DNA of 64,000 nt from Ciborinia camelliae (lineage: Eukaryota; Ascomycota; Leotiomycetes; Helotiales; Sclerotiniaceae). The position numbers and the translations under genes were made by a program. The stretch is taken from positions 2,253,115 to 2,317,114 of the forward strand of contig JANPYM010000010.1 in assembly GCA_025890175.1 (NCBI GenBank), given 5' to 3'. The notes below the pieces were generated by a model that saw only the letters and a list, made by a program, of their open reading frames with translations, made no database searches and was not told the origin of the DNA. Below, in pieces: positions 49,111-59,601 of the stretch; position 1 is the first letter of the stretch; the number at the start of each line of letters is the position of its first letter.

Positions 49111-49890
49111 CCCCTTTAAAGCCCCCCTACTACCATGACAACACTAGTCACGAGAGTCGAACGAGGATCCTTTCTATGAGCTTCTGCTATTCACGGCTCA
49201 GATCACTTTAGTCAACCGGCATCCATCGAACATTAGGAAATACAGCTTAGTTTAAAAATTCATATTACCCTATACCCCTAGCTGGCAATACGGAAAATTC
49301 AAGACTGAATTTCTTGCGACTTTTCAGGTTGGAGTAGTAGGCGGGAATAGTATGCAGGTTGAAGAAATGGCAGGATTTCAAATATCCATTGTGTATAACG
49401 ACATGGAAATAGTAGGCCCGAAGTTTCCTAAAGTAATTATCTGGGGGTGGTGTTGCTAGTCCCTTGACTAAAACTAACTCGACAATTAGCCTTAGTAGTT
49501 CCTATCCATGAATAAAGAGGAACTAGTCCCAGGCTAAATGTTCAAACCTTACCTCATCATTCCTAACACACAACTCTTCAAACAAAAGAATTATTTTAGT
49601 ACTTCAAATATTACAAGAAGTTAGAGGTGTGGGAACGAGTTTATTCTAGCTTTTGCCTAGTAATTACTAAACAGCTCCCATGCTAACCCATCTTTGCCCA
49701 ACATATAACTACCTATTCTCGCACATATAAATTAATCTTCGCACTACCTTCAGATGATAGCGACCTGCCCCGATATAAACAAAGTAAAGAAATTAAGAAT
49801 TCCTACATCCATATCTAAGGTCGGCCACAGGAGCTACGGGTCGGTCCTACAGAAATTTTAATACTAATATGGAACTGCAGCTCAGATCTA
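49111..49890. other. Intergenic DNA without recognised features
   Basis: Ordinary base composition, several short frames, none convincing. Confidence 0.5.
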
Positions 49891-49895
49891 AATTT

Positions 49896-49955
49896 TATTG
49901 TTGATATTATTATTGTGTATCGAGCTAGTGTATGTAGAACTACTTTATATCAACA
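49896..49955. mobile_element. 60-bp mini-insertion with AATTT target duplication
   Basis: Second copy of the 48,159 insertion. AATTT flanks it on both sides (49,891-49,895 and 49,956-49,960). It has terminal inverted repeats TGTTGATAT / ATATCAACA just inside a leading TAT. Its left part is longer than in the first copy (TTGATATTATTATTG). Too short to code for anything. Confidence 0.85.
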
Positions 49956-50456
49956 AATTTGAATGCATTGCATGGGTCTTGAGCAAGATCCAAAACTTGA
50001 ATCTGAGTACATATTTTTAAATCTGGATTCCTCTTTTTTTGTATTGGGTATAGTTATCGTTATCCCAGTGCATTATGGTGAAGGAAATACAATACTTCGG
50101 GTCCTCGGCATGAAGTTTTTGTATACAAACAAAATCTACTATACATATTAGGCAAGCTTATACTCATGCCCCAAATACAAATTCCCAGAAAATCATCGAC
50201 AATCTTTCTTCGAGTTCCTACTGAAATTTCCCTCGAAGAATTCATTCATCAGTCCTTGAAATGATACGATATGCCATTGACAATTTCTAACTAAACGGTA
50301 TAGCGTAGGTAGCTAGCTAGCTGCAAATTCTAGTCATCGGTCTTCCCTAAAAATTCAACCACACAGATACGCAAGTTACGAGGGGGAAAAACTTGAATTA
50401 AGCGAGTCAAGCCAAGACAGTAAGAAATCACACTACTAGACTAGTTGGTTAGTTAG

Positions 50457-51240
50457 TGTTGGTATCACTTGGTGTGATACGTAAGACGTCTCTGAAATGT
50501 ACTATGCTATTGCTTGCTTGAACATGTACTAGCTAGGTGCTACGAGGGGCTTATATGCCCCGCTGCCGCTAGGTCGCAGGTACGTGACAAGTCACATGCT
50601 TGAAAGATATCGCGACAGTTACTATTCCTATGACGATGGTGATGATGTATGTCGTCTGGTTTCGCTAAACTATAAACTACACATTGGGATCGATCATGCC
50701 CTTGTTGACTGTACTACTAGAGATTTCTGGAGTGGTGTTGATGTTGAGAATAGGACGGATGGCTAGGAGATCAGGGTTGAAGGAGGAAGAGGAGAGGAGA
50801 AGGAGATGTTTAGGGAGGAGAAATGGAGTTTATCAAGGAGAAGAAGAAGAGAGGAATATTTCTGATGAGGTCACGCTTCTGCTTGGACTTCCGATGCATA
50901 GGTCTGGAAGTTAGATTATTTTATATCATTTCCATGAATTTCAACCAGAAAAGGAAGAAATATAAAGCTTGCGAGATGCTTATAACTGTGTATGGGTTCT
51001 ATTTTGAGAGATGTATTTATTTTATTCTTTATTATTGGGGAATCAGATTATATGGTTTTCGGTCATATATTCAGGAATCACGTGGTAAGTTATATTGTAT
51101 AGAGTATAAAGGAGTAGTATATAAGGGCAGCTGGGCTGCCATCAAATAGATATTTCTTAGTCAACTCAATCTATTATAATTCTATCCTAATACTTCCTTT
51201 TTATTGTATTATTGGTCATCCCAGATTATACGCTTAATAT
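50457..51240 (+). mobile_element. Element X, uninterrupted copy
   Basis: About 784 bp, starting TGTTGGTATCAC with an immediate short hairpin (GTATCAC...GTGATAC). It contains a CTTATATGCCCCGCT block, CACGTGG near 51,080, a TATATAAGGG box at 51,118 and TGGTCATCCCAG at 51,213. Its right end is set by where it stops matching the 31.2-kb half-copy. It is not RIP-eroded, in contrast to the 16.5/31.1-kb copy. LTR-like start and TATA box suggest a retroelement LTR, but no terminal CA or target duplication was found, so the family is open. Confidence 0.65.
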
Positions 51241-51491
51241 TTATTATTATTTATTTATTTATTGAAATTTTATATTGTTTTACTTATCAATACACCATAC
51301 CATCAGTTGGCTTTTGTTTACCAGTGAGATTTCGGGGTTGATGTGATGTATGTGAGAGGGAGAGGAGGAGGGAGAGAGGACTTGCTGGCAACAATTTGAG
51401 GTGATTTGATAGATTATATTATCCAGTCACTTTGGATGTTGTAATTTATCACGGAATGATCAAGTTACAGGGAAATGGAAGAATTAGAAAG

Positions 51492-51975
51492 CAGGGCTGG
51501 GCAAAAGGTAGGGTTACCCGGGGTAAACCTGGGTAGAAATCGAAGGGTGATTATTTTGCTAGGTTTTATGGGGTAGGGTGAAAACTTTATAGAATCTCGA
51601 AGGGTACGGGTATATCTAGCGGGTATAGTTATGTGGTATGATTTATTTTTTTGATTTTTAATACGGTTTAGGCGCTTGAATGTGATTAGAAAGTATATGA
51701 TTAAGGAGTATGTGATTAGAAGCATGTGATTAGGAAGTATGTGATTTGAAAACATGTAATTAGAAAGTTGATCATTTTGATTTATTATATAGTTGGGAAT
51801 AGTTGGGAATAATCTCAACTTTAGACGATTATATAAGACGATCATATGATATATACCCGCGGGTTTATTTGTACTTGCAAGTTTCATAGGGTAATCACCC
51901 TGCAATATCCTACGGGGTAGGGTGACCACCCGTCGAGGGCAAATACCCCGGGTAGGGTACGGGTGCCCAGCCCTG
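51492..51975. mobile_element. hAT-type non-autonomous element (MITE) with 8-bp TSD TTAGAAAG
   Basis: 484 bp bounded by CAGGGCTGGGCA and its exact reverse complement TGCCCAGCCCTG. A second inverted block, ACCCGGGGTA, lies just inside each end. TTAGAAAG is present at 51,484-51,491 and again at 51,976-51,983. A 12-bp TIR of this sequence and an 8-bp duplication are typical of the hAT superfamily. The interior is AT-rich with repeated 'TATGTGATTAGAAAG' motifs at 51,685-51,770 and no transposase. A 154-codon open frame on the - strand is fortuitous. Confidence 0.93.
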
Positions 51976-51983
51976 TTAGAAAG

Positions 51984-52843
51984 TTAATCGTGTTCTTGAT
52001 GATTCTTTTGATATTTCTTTCTATTCAAATATCAAAATAACACTATAAAAGAATTGTTTTATTTATATTTAACTTTACTTCTCCTTCCTCCTCTCCTCCT
52101 CCCTATTCAACTCCCCCCCTACCCTCCCTACTCCTATTATACACATTCCTCTTTATACATAATCTCAGATCTCTATAATAGGTATTCTATATTCGATATT
52201 CGATATCAAGGTGATTGCTGAGAATAAGAGATGTTGGGGATTAGGGAGGCTGGAGGGATTGGGATTACTAAACGGTGGATATGGCGGAGATTTGAGAGGC
52301 GAGTGAGGAGGGGAAGAACAGTTGATGGTCAGGAAATAAATAAATACCCAGATTAATGCATACATGTTCAAATGCCGCGATGAGCATAGATATATAATAA
52401 GTTCAGCCCGAGTGAAAAGTTTGTCTTTATCTTTGAGGTTAAAATTGTGATCATTTGTTAATTTGAATATCAATTTGAATATCAATATCATTCATTCCCA
52501 TTGTATTCCTCCCATTTAATCTTCCCCCAAGTCCCAGAACTGACCAAAAACAAAAAAATCCAAAATCCAAAAACAAAAATCCAATCTAAAACAATATACT
52601 AAAAAACTAACATGACATCATAACATAGCATCCTGTCCATATCCGAATCTCAACCTCAACCTCAACCTCAACCAAGTCGAGCACCAAAAGAAAAAGGAAA
52701 TTATCCGTTACTGTGGCTCTTTCATAATCGTATGTATATCATATCATATATCATCTCCGAAGGGAGTTTATTCAACTCCTATGTTATTGGATTCGATTGG
52801 ATTATGAAGAAAAACATCTATTTCCATCCATCCATCCATCCCC
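51984..52843. other. Intergenic DNA without recognised genes
   Basis: Contains a C/T-rich stretch near 52,080-52,130, an A/C-rich stretch near 52,540-52,690 and a CCAT repeat at 52,820-52,840. No convincing coding sequence. Confidence 0.5.
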
Positions 52844-53444
52844 TTAAACGCCCGAGTTTTTCGCCGCTAATGGATTGTTAGTTAGGTAGTTAATCATATC
52901 ATACATAAAAGCCCACGAAACAACCCCCCTCGTCCCCCCCCCCCAAAAAGAAAAAAAATCCAAATAGAAATCCAAATCCAAATCCAAACATGAATATAAG
53001 ATGAGAAGAGATGAAAACGCATACAAAAACACAAAAACACAAACAAAAAAAAAAATCTTCGGGATAAAAGAAGAAGAAAAAACTAACCCTGATAAACACC
53101 CCCCGAATTAAAACTAACCACGTTTCCCTGCGCGTCACTCATGGAAGGGGCGGATGCATCGATTGCTGGGGCTGATTGACGGGGTTGGAGGGCTGGGTTT
53201 TTCGTTAGTGTGTGGGGAGAAGATTGGGGCGATAAAGGAGGGGAAGGAGAAGATACTGGAGATTTGAAGAACGGAGGAAGGGAAGACGAGAGGAGTTTGA
53301 TGAACGAAATATGAAGGGAGAGTTCAAGAAGGGAGAAAATGGGGGGCACATACGAGAAATAGGCGTAGCGATTGTAATAGTGGCGATGAAGGAGATGGAG
53401 AGAGAAAGGGAAATAATGCTCGTGATGGTGAATGGGAAGTGCAT
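52844..53444 (-). CDS. Possible small secreted protein (three exons)
   Basis: Predicted exons on the - strand: 53,444-53,354, 53,255-53,088 and 52,866-52,844, giving 93 aa. Exon 1 is a 30-residue signal-peptide-like sequence beginning MHFPFTITSIISLSLS. The mature part is Ser/Pro-rich, then 'NPALQPRQSAPAIDASAP' and 'MSDAQGNVVSFNSGGVYQ'. Donors GTATGT and GTTAGT and acceptors CAG and TAG keep one frame. If intron 2 (221 bp, poly-T-rich) is not removed, the frame stops two codons later and gives 87 aa. There is no Cys, so it is unlike a Cys-rich effector; a processed peptide precursor is possible. No homologue recognised. Prediction rests only on frame, splice sites and signal peptide. Confidence 0.4.
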
Positions 53445-53704
53445 CTTTGATTTTGGGTGTGTTTGGTTGTTTGTTTGGATTTGAGTTGAGTGGTAGGTAG
53501 GCGGGAGAGATGGATAGAGATTTCTTAATGAGAAGGAAGTAGATAAGAATGAGGCAGATGAGATAAATGAAGTCGTCCGGCGACAAATATCATATATATA
53601 CAAGGAATAACCAATCAATGGATACCTAGAAATAAAAATAAAAGTAAAAGTAACGAGAATAAGAATGAAGTAGACCAAGTAGACCAAGTCGACCAGCGAC
53701 AGAT

Positions 53705-53741
<37 letters not shown>

Positions 53742-56308
53742 TCAACAAGCAACAAGTCTGAGCAAGAAATAACCAATCAACACCTAGCCCAGGTCCTAGG
53801 TAGCCTTCAATAGCTGTTATAGATAGGTAGATAGAGAGATAGATGAATGAAGAAATGGATGAGATGAATCATATGAATTCTCCAACTTGGAGACTGCATC
53901 ATCGGTCTATATTTATACCTTTCTTTCCTTCCTTCATCTATAACATACAACTCACAACTCAAGAATCCAATCCAATCCCAAAACCCAATCTCAAACTGCC
54001 GTCACGCCTCCCGTGACGCCTCCCGTGACGCCTCCCTTGCACTGGCACTGGCACTGGACTGATATATTCATATTCCCAAACCAAACTAGGTAGGAATAGG
54101 TATTAAGATCTCAAGATTCACCTCATCTAATCTGAGATCAAGATACCCCCCTCCCCTTCCCCCAATAAGGAAAAAAAGAAGAATCAATCAGGCAGATGAT
54201 ACCAACCAAAAATCCCCCCCAATTACTGGAACTCATTCGGAACTCGAACTGAAAACTTGACTTCATTCGATTAGATTTAATTTGATTTCATGATTCAACT
54301 CGCAAATACTAAGGAAAAGAAAGAAAGAATGAAAGACGATGGTCTAGCTCCGTAACATACATACATGCTTACCTACCGGATGATCAGATGATACTGATAC
54401 TGATATTGACACTTTAGATGTATGAATATGAGCCACCCGTATGAACGACCAGTTTCTATTTATTTAAACTCGTGAATCAATCACATTACCAATTCGGGAA
54501 AGAAAAGAAAAGAATTGGAAGTTGCCGATAAATATAAATAAGAAGAAACGATGTATTTTAAAGGTAGGTCAATAAGTAAGCTCAGGAGATAAATACTGGA
54601 GACAGGTGGCTGATCTAATAGATTATAATAGGGGTAAGTTGTACCCTGAGTAATCTACGAAACATAGATGAATCGAAGCGAGATGCGGAATCGCCTGTCA
54701 AACCTGTCAAGTCTGTCATCTCAATATCACTCGTACACATGGTACGGCTTGGCTAAGGTTGAGGTTACAGCCTCCCAAGCCTCATGATTCGTGATTCGTG
54801 AAGATCGGATGGATAATTTGATGGTTTTGCGGTTTTGCTTGAAGAGCTTTTCATGCGTTGTAAGGTTAACCTGGAAGGGAAGGAAGGTTAGACAGGAAAT
54901 ATTGGGTTCCGGTGAGGCGAAGTCCTTTCTCTTCTTGTGTTGTGGTGTGGTGTGGTGTGCGTTTTGGGTTGTGGGAGAATCGGTAGGGTTTTGGTTGAGG
55001 GGATTGAGGGGGTTGAGGGGTTGAGGAGGTAAAGGTCTTGTTTGAGGCTTGGAGGTTTGGAGGATCAGGAGGATTAGGGAGATCAGGGAGATCGAGGAGA
55101 CAGAGGACAGAGGAGAGGAAAGCTTGTTGGATACTCCTGTATCGTGTAATATACCTTGGATAAATATGAACATATGTTGATTATTGCTATCACCATCATC
55201 GTTAATATGTCAACATCGATATCATTACCTTCCGCAACCCACCCTTTGATACCTACTCTATCGTGATTTGTACTACTTACTACCTACTACCTACTTAGTA
55301 ATAAAAACGTGGTATTATATAAATAAATATTTTTTTCTTTGTACTTGAAATGATGAAATGACCTATACAGCTTAAAACGGCTCAAGCTCAGCTACTCGTA
55401 CCTAGGTATGATTAAATAAGAAAAGAGGGGTTATATTATTGTCAGCTGCACCTTTTTATATAAAAGAAGGAAATTATCCTCAATATTATCCTCGACATCG
55501 ATACCAACACCAATGCCAACATCAACATCGACATCAATATCAATATCGGCAATGAGATAAAATTTGAGGTGTGTTTTGAAGTGAGGGAATATTATGTTCA
55601 ATTAAAGAGTCCCGTCCCTCACGTGTCCCTCACGTATCCCTCACCGCCTTATAATCTTACCGACCTCGGATTTACCGACTGCCCGATCAAATGAACCGAA
55701 TCTAGATTAATTTCCTTAACTCCGAAATGCATAAAATCAGATCAAATCATAAATCACCTGGGGATCCACAATAAATGACGAGCCATCATTCATAAACGGA
55801 TTTTTATGCAAATTATACTCCAAACTTTCGTCATCAAACCTGGAACATAACTCAACCCCAGAAACGGGCATATCAGTCAGCCTAATCAGATAAACCCCGC
55901 CATGAAGTCCCACAAATATCAACGCTCATACCATACGAGTAACGACATTAACGACATTAACGACATTAACGACATTCACTTACAACAACAACAACATCAT
56001 CAACCTCATCAATATCATCAATATCATCCTCATCAATATAAACATCAACCACCTCAACCACCTCAACCTCTCCTCAAAATATCAACCTCACCTCAATCCT
56101 TTTAACTTCATCTACTTCTCAACAACTCCCTCAATACATCAACTCACTCTCATTCCCAAAATACTTCAAATATACGATAGAGTTGAAATCAATACATGAA
56201 GATAAATACATTTATTCATACAGATCTTCATATCCATCTGTTTCACATCCATCTTCTTCACAATCACCATCTCAATCACATTCAAATCCACAAATAACAT
56301 TAGAAATC
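53445..56308. other. Intergenic region with short tandem repeats
   Basis: Holds (TA)n at 53,708-53,740, a 12-bp repeat GTGACGCCTCCC x3 near 54,001-54,036, a G/T-rich stretch at 54,940-55,070 and 9-bp AACGACATT x4 at 55,941-55,978 in the likely leader of the AMMECR1 gene. A - strand frame of about 61 codons at 55,737-55,922 (GGVYLIRLTDMPVSGVELCS...) has protein-like composition but no ATG at its start. A 148-codon - strand frame at 54,727-55,173 is low-complexity and unlikely to be a gene. Confidence 0.55.
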
Positions 56309-57325
56309 ATGGCAACACCAGATCATTGTCTCTATTGTTTCGAAGTTTTAACTGCTCATCATGAAAATCGTTCTGCGTTAACTTTGGAAAAAGTACAATC
56401 ATTATGGAAGTCGTATCCCAAAGGTCTTGAACTTCCAAGTTCTGAAGAAGGGGAAGAAGAAGAAGAAGTAGAAGCTGAAGAAATCAATCCTCAAGTTAAT
56501 GATTCACGACTTCAATCTACCATCAATTCAGATTCGAATACAAACACAAGTCCAGCACGTCACCGCATCATCCAACGAATCGCAAGATCCACCTCAGGAA
56601 CCAGCACACCATCCTCCAGTTCCTCATCAGAACGAACCTCAATCTCAACCTCAACATCTGCCACAACTCCATCTAGCTCCACCACATCCTTCACACCCAT
56701 CGGAATAGCCCCCTCAGCCTCAACCCGACACACATCCCAACTCCCCACCTCCCGTGACCTATCCACATATTCCACTCCCCTCTTCGTAACCTGGAACATC
56801 CTCTCTCCGACTGCTCACCCACATCAAAATTCCCCCACGCTCCGCGGCTGCATCGGAACATTTTCCTCCTCTCCCATCATCAGCTCCCTCCCCGAATACG
56901 CCCTCACCTCGGCTTTACACGACACACGATTCCCACCCATCTCCTATAGCGAGCTGCCCACTCTCGAAGTCGCCGTCACTCTATTGACGGATTTCGAAAC
57001 GTGTGCTCACGCCCTGGATTGGGAACTCGGGATCCACGGCATCCGCATCACGTTTTACTATAAGAATAAGAGATATGGAGCGTGTTACCTACCGGATGTG
57101 GCGGTCGAACAGGAATGGACGAGAGAGGAAACGGTGGTGAGTGCAATGAGGAAGGCGGGGTGGGGTGGCAGGAGAGAGAAGTGGAGGGAGGTGGGTCAGT
57201 TGACGGTGGTGAGGTATCAGGGGAGGAAAGAATCGGTTTCGTGGAGGGAATTTAATGATTGGAGGGGTTGGGTGGAGAATTTTGAGGCGAGGGAGAGAGA
57301 GGGGGATGGAAAGTTGGAGGGATGA
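56309..57325 (+). CDS. AMMECR1-domain protein
   Basis: 338 aa from ATG at 56,309. The upstream in-frame extension begins at a TTG, and 'MATPDHCLYCFEVLTAH' matches the family's usual start with its Cys pair. An acidic Glu-rich linker and a long Ser/Thr/Pro-rich insert (about 50-150) precede the AMMECR1 core: 'PLFVTWNI', the diagnostic 'LRGCIGTF' (about 178-185), 'LPEYALTSALHDTRFPPIS', 'LEVAVTLLTDFE', 'DWELGIHGIRITFYY' and 'GACYLPDVAVEQEWTREETV'. The family is widely conserved and its biochemical role is unsettled. The coding strand is C-rich up to about 57,060, then abruptly G-rich to the stop. Confidence 0.92.
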   Translation: MATPDHCLYCFEVLTAHHENRSALTLEKVQSLWKSYPKGLELPSSEEGEEEEEVEAEEINPQVNDSRLQSTINSDSNTNTSPARHRIIQRIARSTSGTSTPSSSSSSERTSISTSTSATTPSSSTTSFTPIGIAPSASTRHTSQLPTSRDLSTYSTPLFVTWNILSPTAHPHQNSPTLRGCIGTFSSSPIISSLPEYALTSALHDTRFPPISYSELPTLEVAVTLLTDFETCAHALDWELGIHGIRITFYYKNKRYGACYLPDVAVEQEWTREETVVSAMRKAGWGGRREKWREVGQLTVVRYQGRKESVSWREFNDWRGWVENFEAREREGDGKLEG

Positions 57326-58566
57326 TGATGGAGGGAGGGGTGGTTGGGTGGATGGGGTTGAGCTCTTTCGGCGAGAACTTTGGCTGCGTGTCTCGCAATC
57401 TTCTTACTTTTCTTCTCTTGGGGATGGGTTCTTATGGGTTCATATCATGCATATCATATCACATCATATCTCCAATCTCCTTCATACATACATACATACA
57501 TAATTCAGAAATAAAGCAAATCATATCAAATCATATAACATTACATCACAACTCCAACCTCCTCCATATATACATAACTCGGGATCTACTATACACTTAT
57601 AGGAGGTAAGTAGGTATTTTGATGATATGGTATAGTATGGTATGGTATCCCTCTTCATTCCATTTCCATTCTTAATCTGATTCCAGTCAAGATATTCATA
57701 TTCCCATCCCCATCCCCACCCCCATCCCCACCCCCATCTTTCACATTCTTTCCCTTCCTTTTCCTTCCAATCTCACTGGGGTCTTTCATCTTCCTTTCCC
57801 GTGTACCTGTTTCTGTGTCTGTGCCTGTGCCTGTACGAGAGGAGGGAGGGGAGGGAAGAGGGAAAGGGAAAGGGAAGAGGGAAGAGGGAAGAGGGAAGAG
57901 GGAAGAGGGAAGAGGGAAGAGAGGAGAGGGAATGGTATAACTATCCCTCCCTGCCCCCCTTTTTTCACTTCTTCAAATGACCAAAAAGAAAATTAAAGAG
58001 AAAAAATACAAATACAAATACAAATACAAATACAAATACAAATACAAATACAAATACAAATACAAATACAAATACAAATACAAATACAAATACAAATACA
58101 AATACAAATACAAATACAAATCAAACAAGTAATCATATAATCATCATGATTTAAACATGTAAATACACCCACCTCACTATCCATCCAACCTATCACCCAA
58201 CCTATCACCTCTACGTAACCTACTATCCATTCCATTTCCCTCTCTGCATCTATCCTTCCATTACTCCATCTATCCATCCATCCATATTTTTGGGCGTCTA
58301 TAGGTACCTAGATAAGTAAAGTAAAGCCAGTAAAGTAAAGACAATCCCGATTCCCGTTCCTGATTCCCAAGGTTATTTATTTATTCAGATATGTATAGGT
58401 ATATATACATAAATACTTCTCTCTCTCTCTCTATATATATATGCATGTGTATATCACATCATGAATTCCCATCTCATTCCATATCATCTCATTTCATCTC
58501 ATCTTTTTCCCTTATTCTTTTATTCTTTTATGCACAGAATGATGGAAGAATGTCATCCCATCCTAT
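57326..58566. repeat. Convergent intergenic region with microsatellites
   Basis: 57,840-57,930 is a purine tract (AGGGAAG units), 58,006-58,120 a near-perfect hexamer array (ACAAAT)n of about 19 copies, and CATC/CATA tetramers occur around 57,440-57,510 and 58,260-58,290. No gene seen. Confidence 0.85.
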
Positions 58567-59601
58567 TCATCTCTTATCTGGCGGGGAGTTGAGGGTAGTA
58601 GAGTAGGATGGATATATGAGGTAGAATACCCAATAGAATAATAGAAAAGAATAAAATAGAATCCCACCCATCCATCCATCCATCCATCGATTCAGAAACA
58701 AGCCACCCATTTCCTTACCAAATCCCTCCACCCCCCCATTCCTCCATTCCCCAATCTTCCAAATATATTTCCTCCTTTCAACTCGATCCCCCTCTTTCTC
58801 TCCCTCCTCTCTTTTCTCCTCCTCTTTCTCCCCTTCCTCCTCCTTCTCCTTCTCCTCCTCCTCCTCCCCATCCCCATATTCCCCATCTTCTCCATCTTCC
58901 CCTTCCCCCANNNNNNNNNNCCCCATCCCCCTCCTCCTCCCCTCCACAACCCTCCTAACAATCAACTCAAAAGTCTCCTCGACATTAACCAAGCACCGCG
59001 CGCTCGTCTCCATAAACCCACAGTTTCTCGCGCGCGCCCATTCCAGGCCCTGTGACGCGCTTATTTGTCGGGAGGGGAAGAGGTCGCATTTATTACCTGC
59101 GACGATTTTTATGGGGGGGTAAGTGGTGGATTTTGTGTGGGGGTGTATTCGGGAATGAGAAAGAGCGGACCCCTCCCCCGCCCCCCCAACCAACCCCTCA
59201 AACCACTCCAACGCGCCCAAACTCTCCGCTCGCGTAATATCATACACCAACAAGAAAGCATCGCTGCTCATACTCATACACCCACTCATACCCCCAGTCC
59301 CATTCGCATTCGCACTCGCACTCGTACTGGCACTCTGCCACATGCCGCGATATTCTTCTTGGCCCGCCGTATCGGTAATGAGGAGATGATATGTCTGACC
59401 GTCGATGTGGCGCGTGAGCGTGTAGGAATCCGAGATCGTCGGGTCGTAGCTCGATGTCCATTGGGATTTTACGAGGCGCAGGGTTAAGGCGGATTTGCCG
59501 ACCCCGCCGTCCCCGAGGATGGTTATGCTTATGTGGTTGGGGTTTTGGTTGGGGGATGAGGAGGAGACCAAAAATGGGTTGGGGGTGAGGGGGGTGGGCA
59601 T
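58567..59601 (-). CDS. Ras-like small GTPase with extended acidic tail (gap inside)
   Basis: Open from ATG at 59,601; 344 codons with a 10-N gap at 58,911-58,920. Ras-type motifs are complete: G1 GDGGVGKS (30-37), switch I 'YDPTISDSY' with the effector Thr (about T54), G3 DTAGQE (77-82), G4 NKCD (170-173) and G5 ETSA (198-201). Unusual points: a 23-residue Ser/Asn/Gly-rich insert (90-112) straight after switch II, a second insert (139-160) before G4, and a Glu/Lys-rich tail past the gap. No CAAX prenylation box is visible, and the last ~50 residues look like non-coding read-through. The gap length may be arbitrary, so frame and C-terminus beyond 58,921 are unreliable, and an intron may be missed there. 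Confidence 0.75.
   Translation of the reverse strand: MPTPLTPNPFLVSSSSPNQNPNHISITILGDGGVGKSALTLRLVKSQWTSSYDPTISDSYTLTRHIDGQTYHLLITDTAGQEEYRGMWQSASTSASANANGTGGMSGCMSMSSDAFLLVYDITRAESLGALEWFEGLVGGAGEGSALSHSRIHPHTKSTTYPPIKIVAGNKCDLFPSRQISASQGLEWARARNCGFMETSARCLVNVEETFELIVRRVVEGRRRGMGXXXXGEGEDGEDGEYGDGEEEEEKEKEEEGEKEEEKREEGEKEGDRVERRKYIWKIGEWRNGGVEGFGKEMGGLFLNRWMDGWMGGILFYSFLLFYWVFYLIYPSYSTTLNSPPDKR
58911..58920. other. Assembly gap (10 N)
   Basis: Ten undetermined bases inside the GTPase reading frame, within a C-rich low-complexity stretch on the + strand that probably defeated sequencing. Confidence 0.98.

Noticed and set aside
51465..51929. 154-codon - strand ORF
   Set aside because: Lies across the hAT-type MITE, including its end and target duplication; not a transposase.
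54727..55173. 148-codon - strand ORF
   Set aside because: Starts with ATG but is dominated by Leu/Pro/Asn/Ser low complexity from tandem G/T motifs; no recognisable domain.
56183..56308. 42-codon N-terminal extension of AMMECR1
   Set aside because: Begins with TTG; the family's usual N-terminus starts at the ATG at 56,309.
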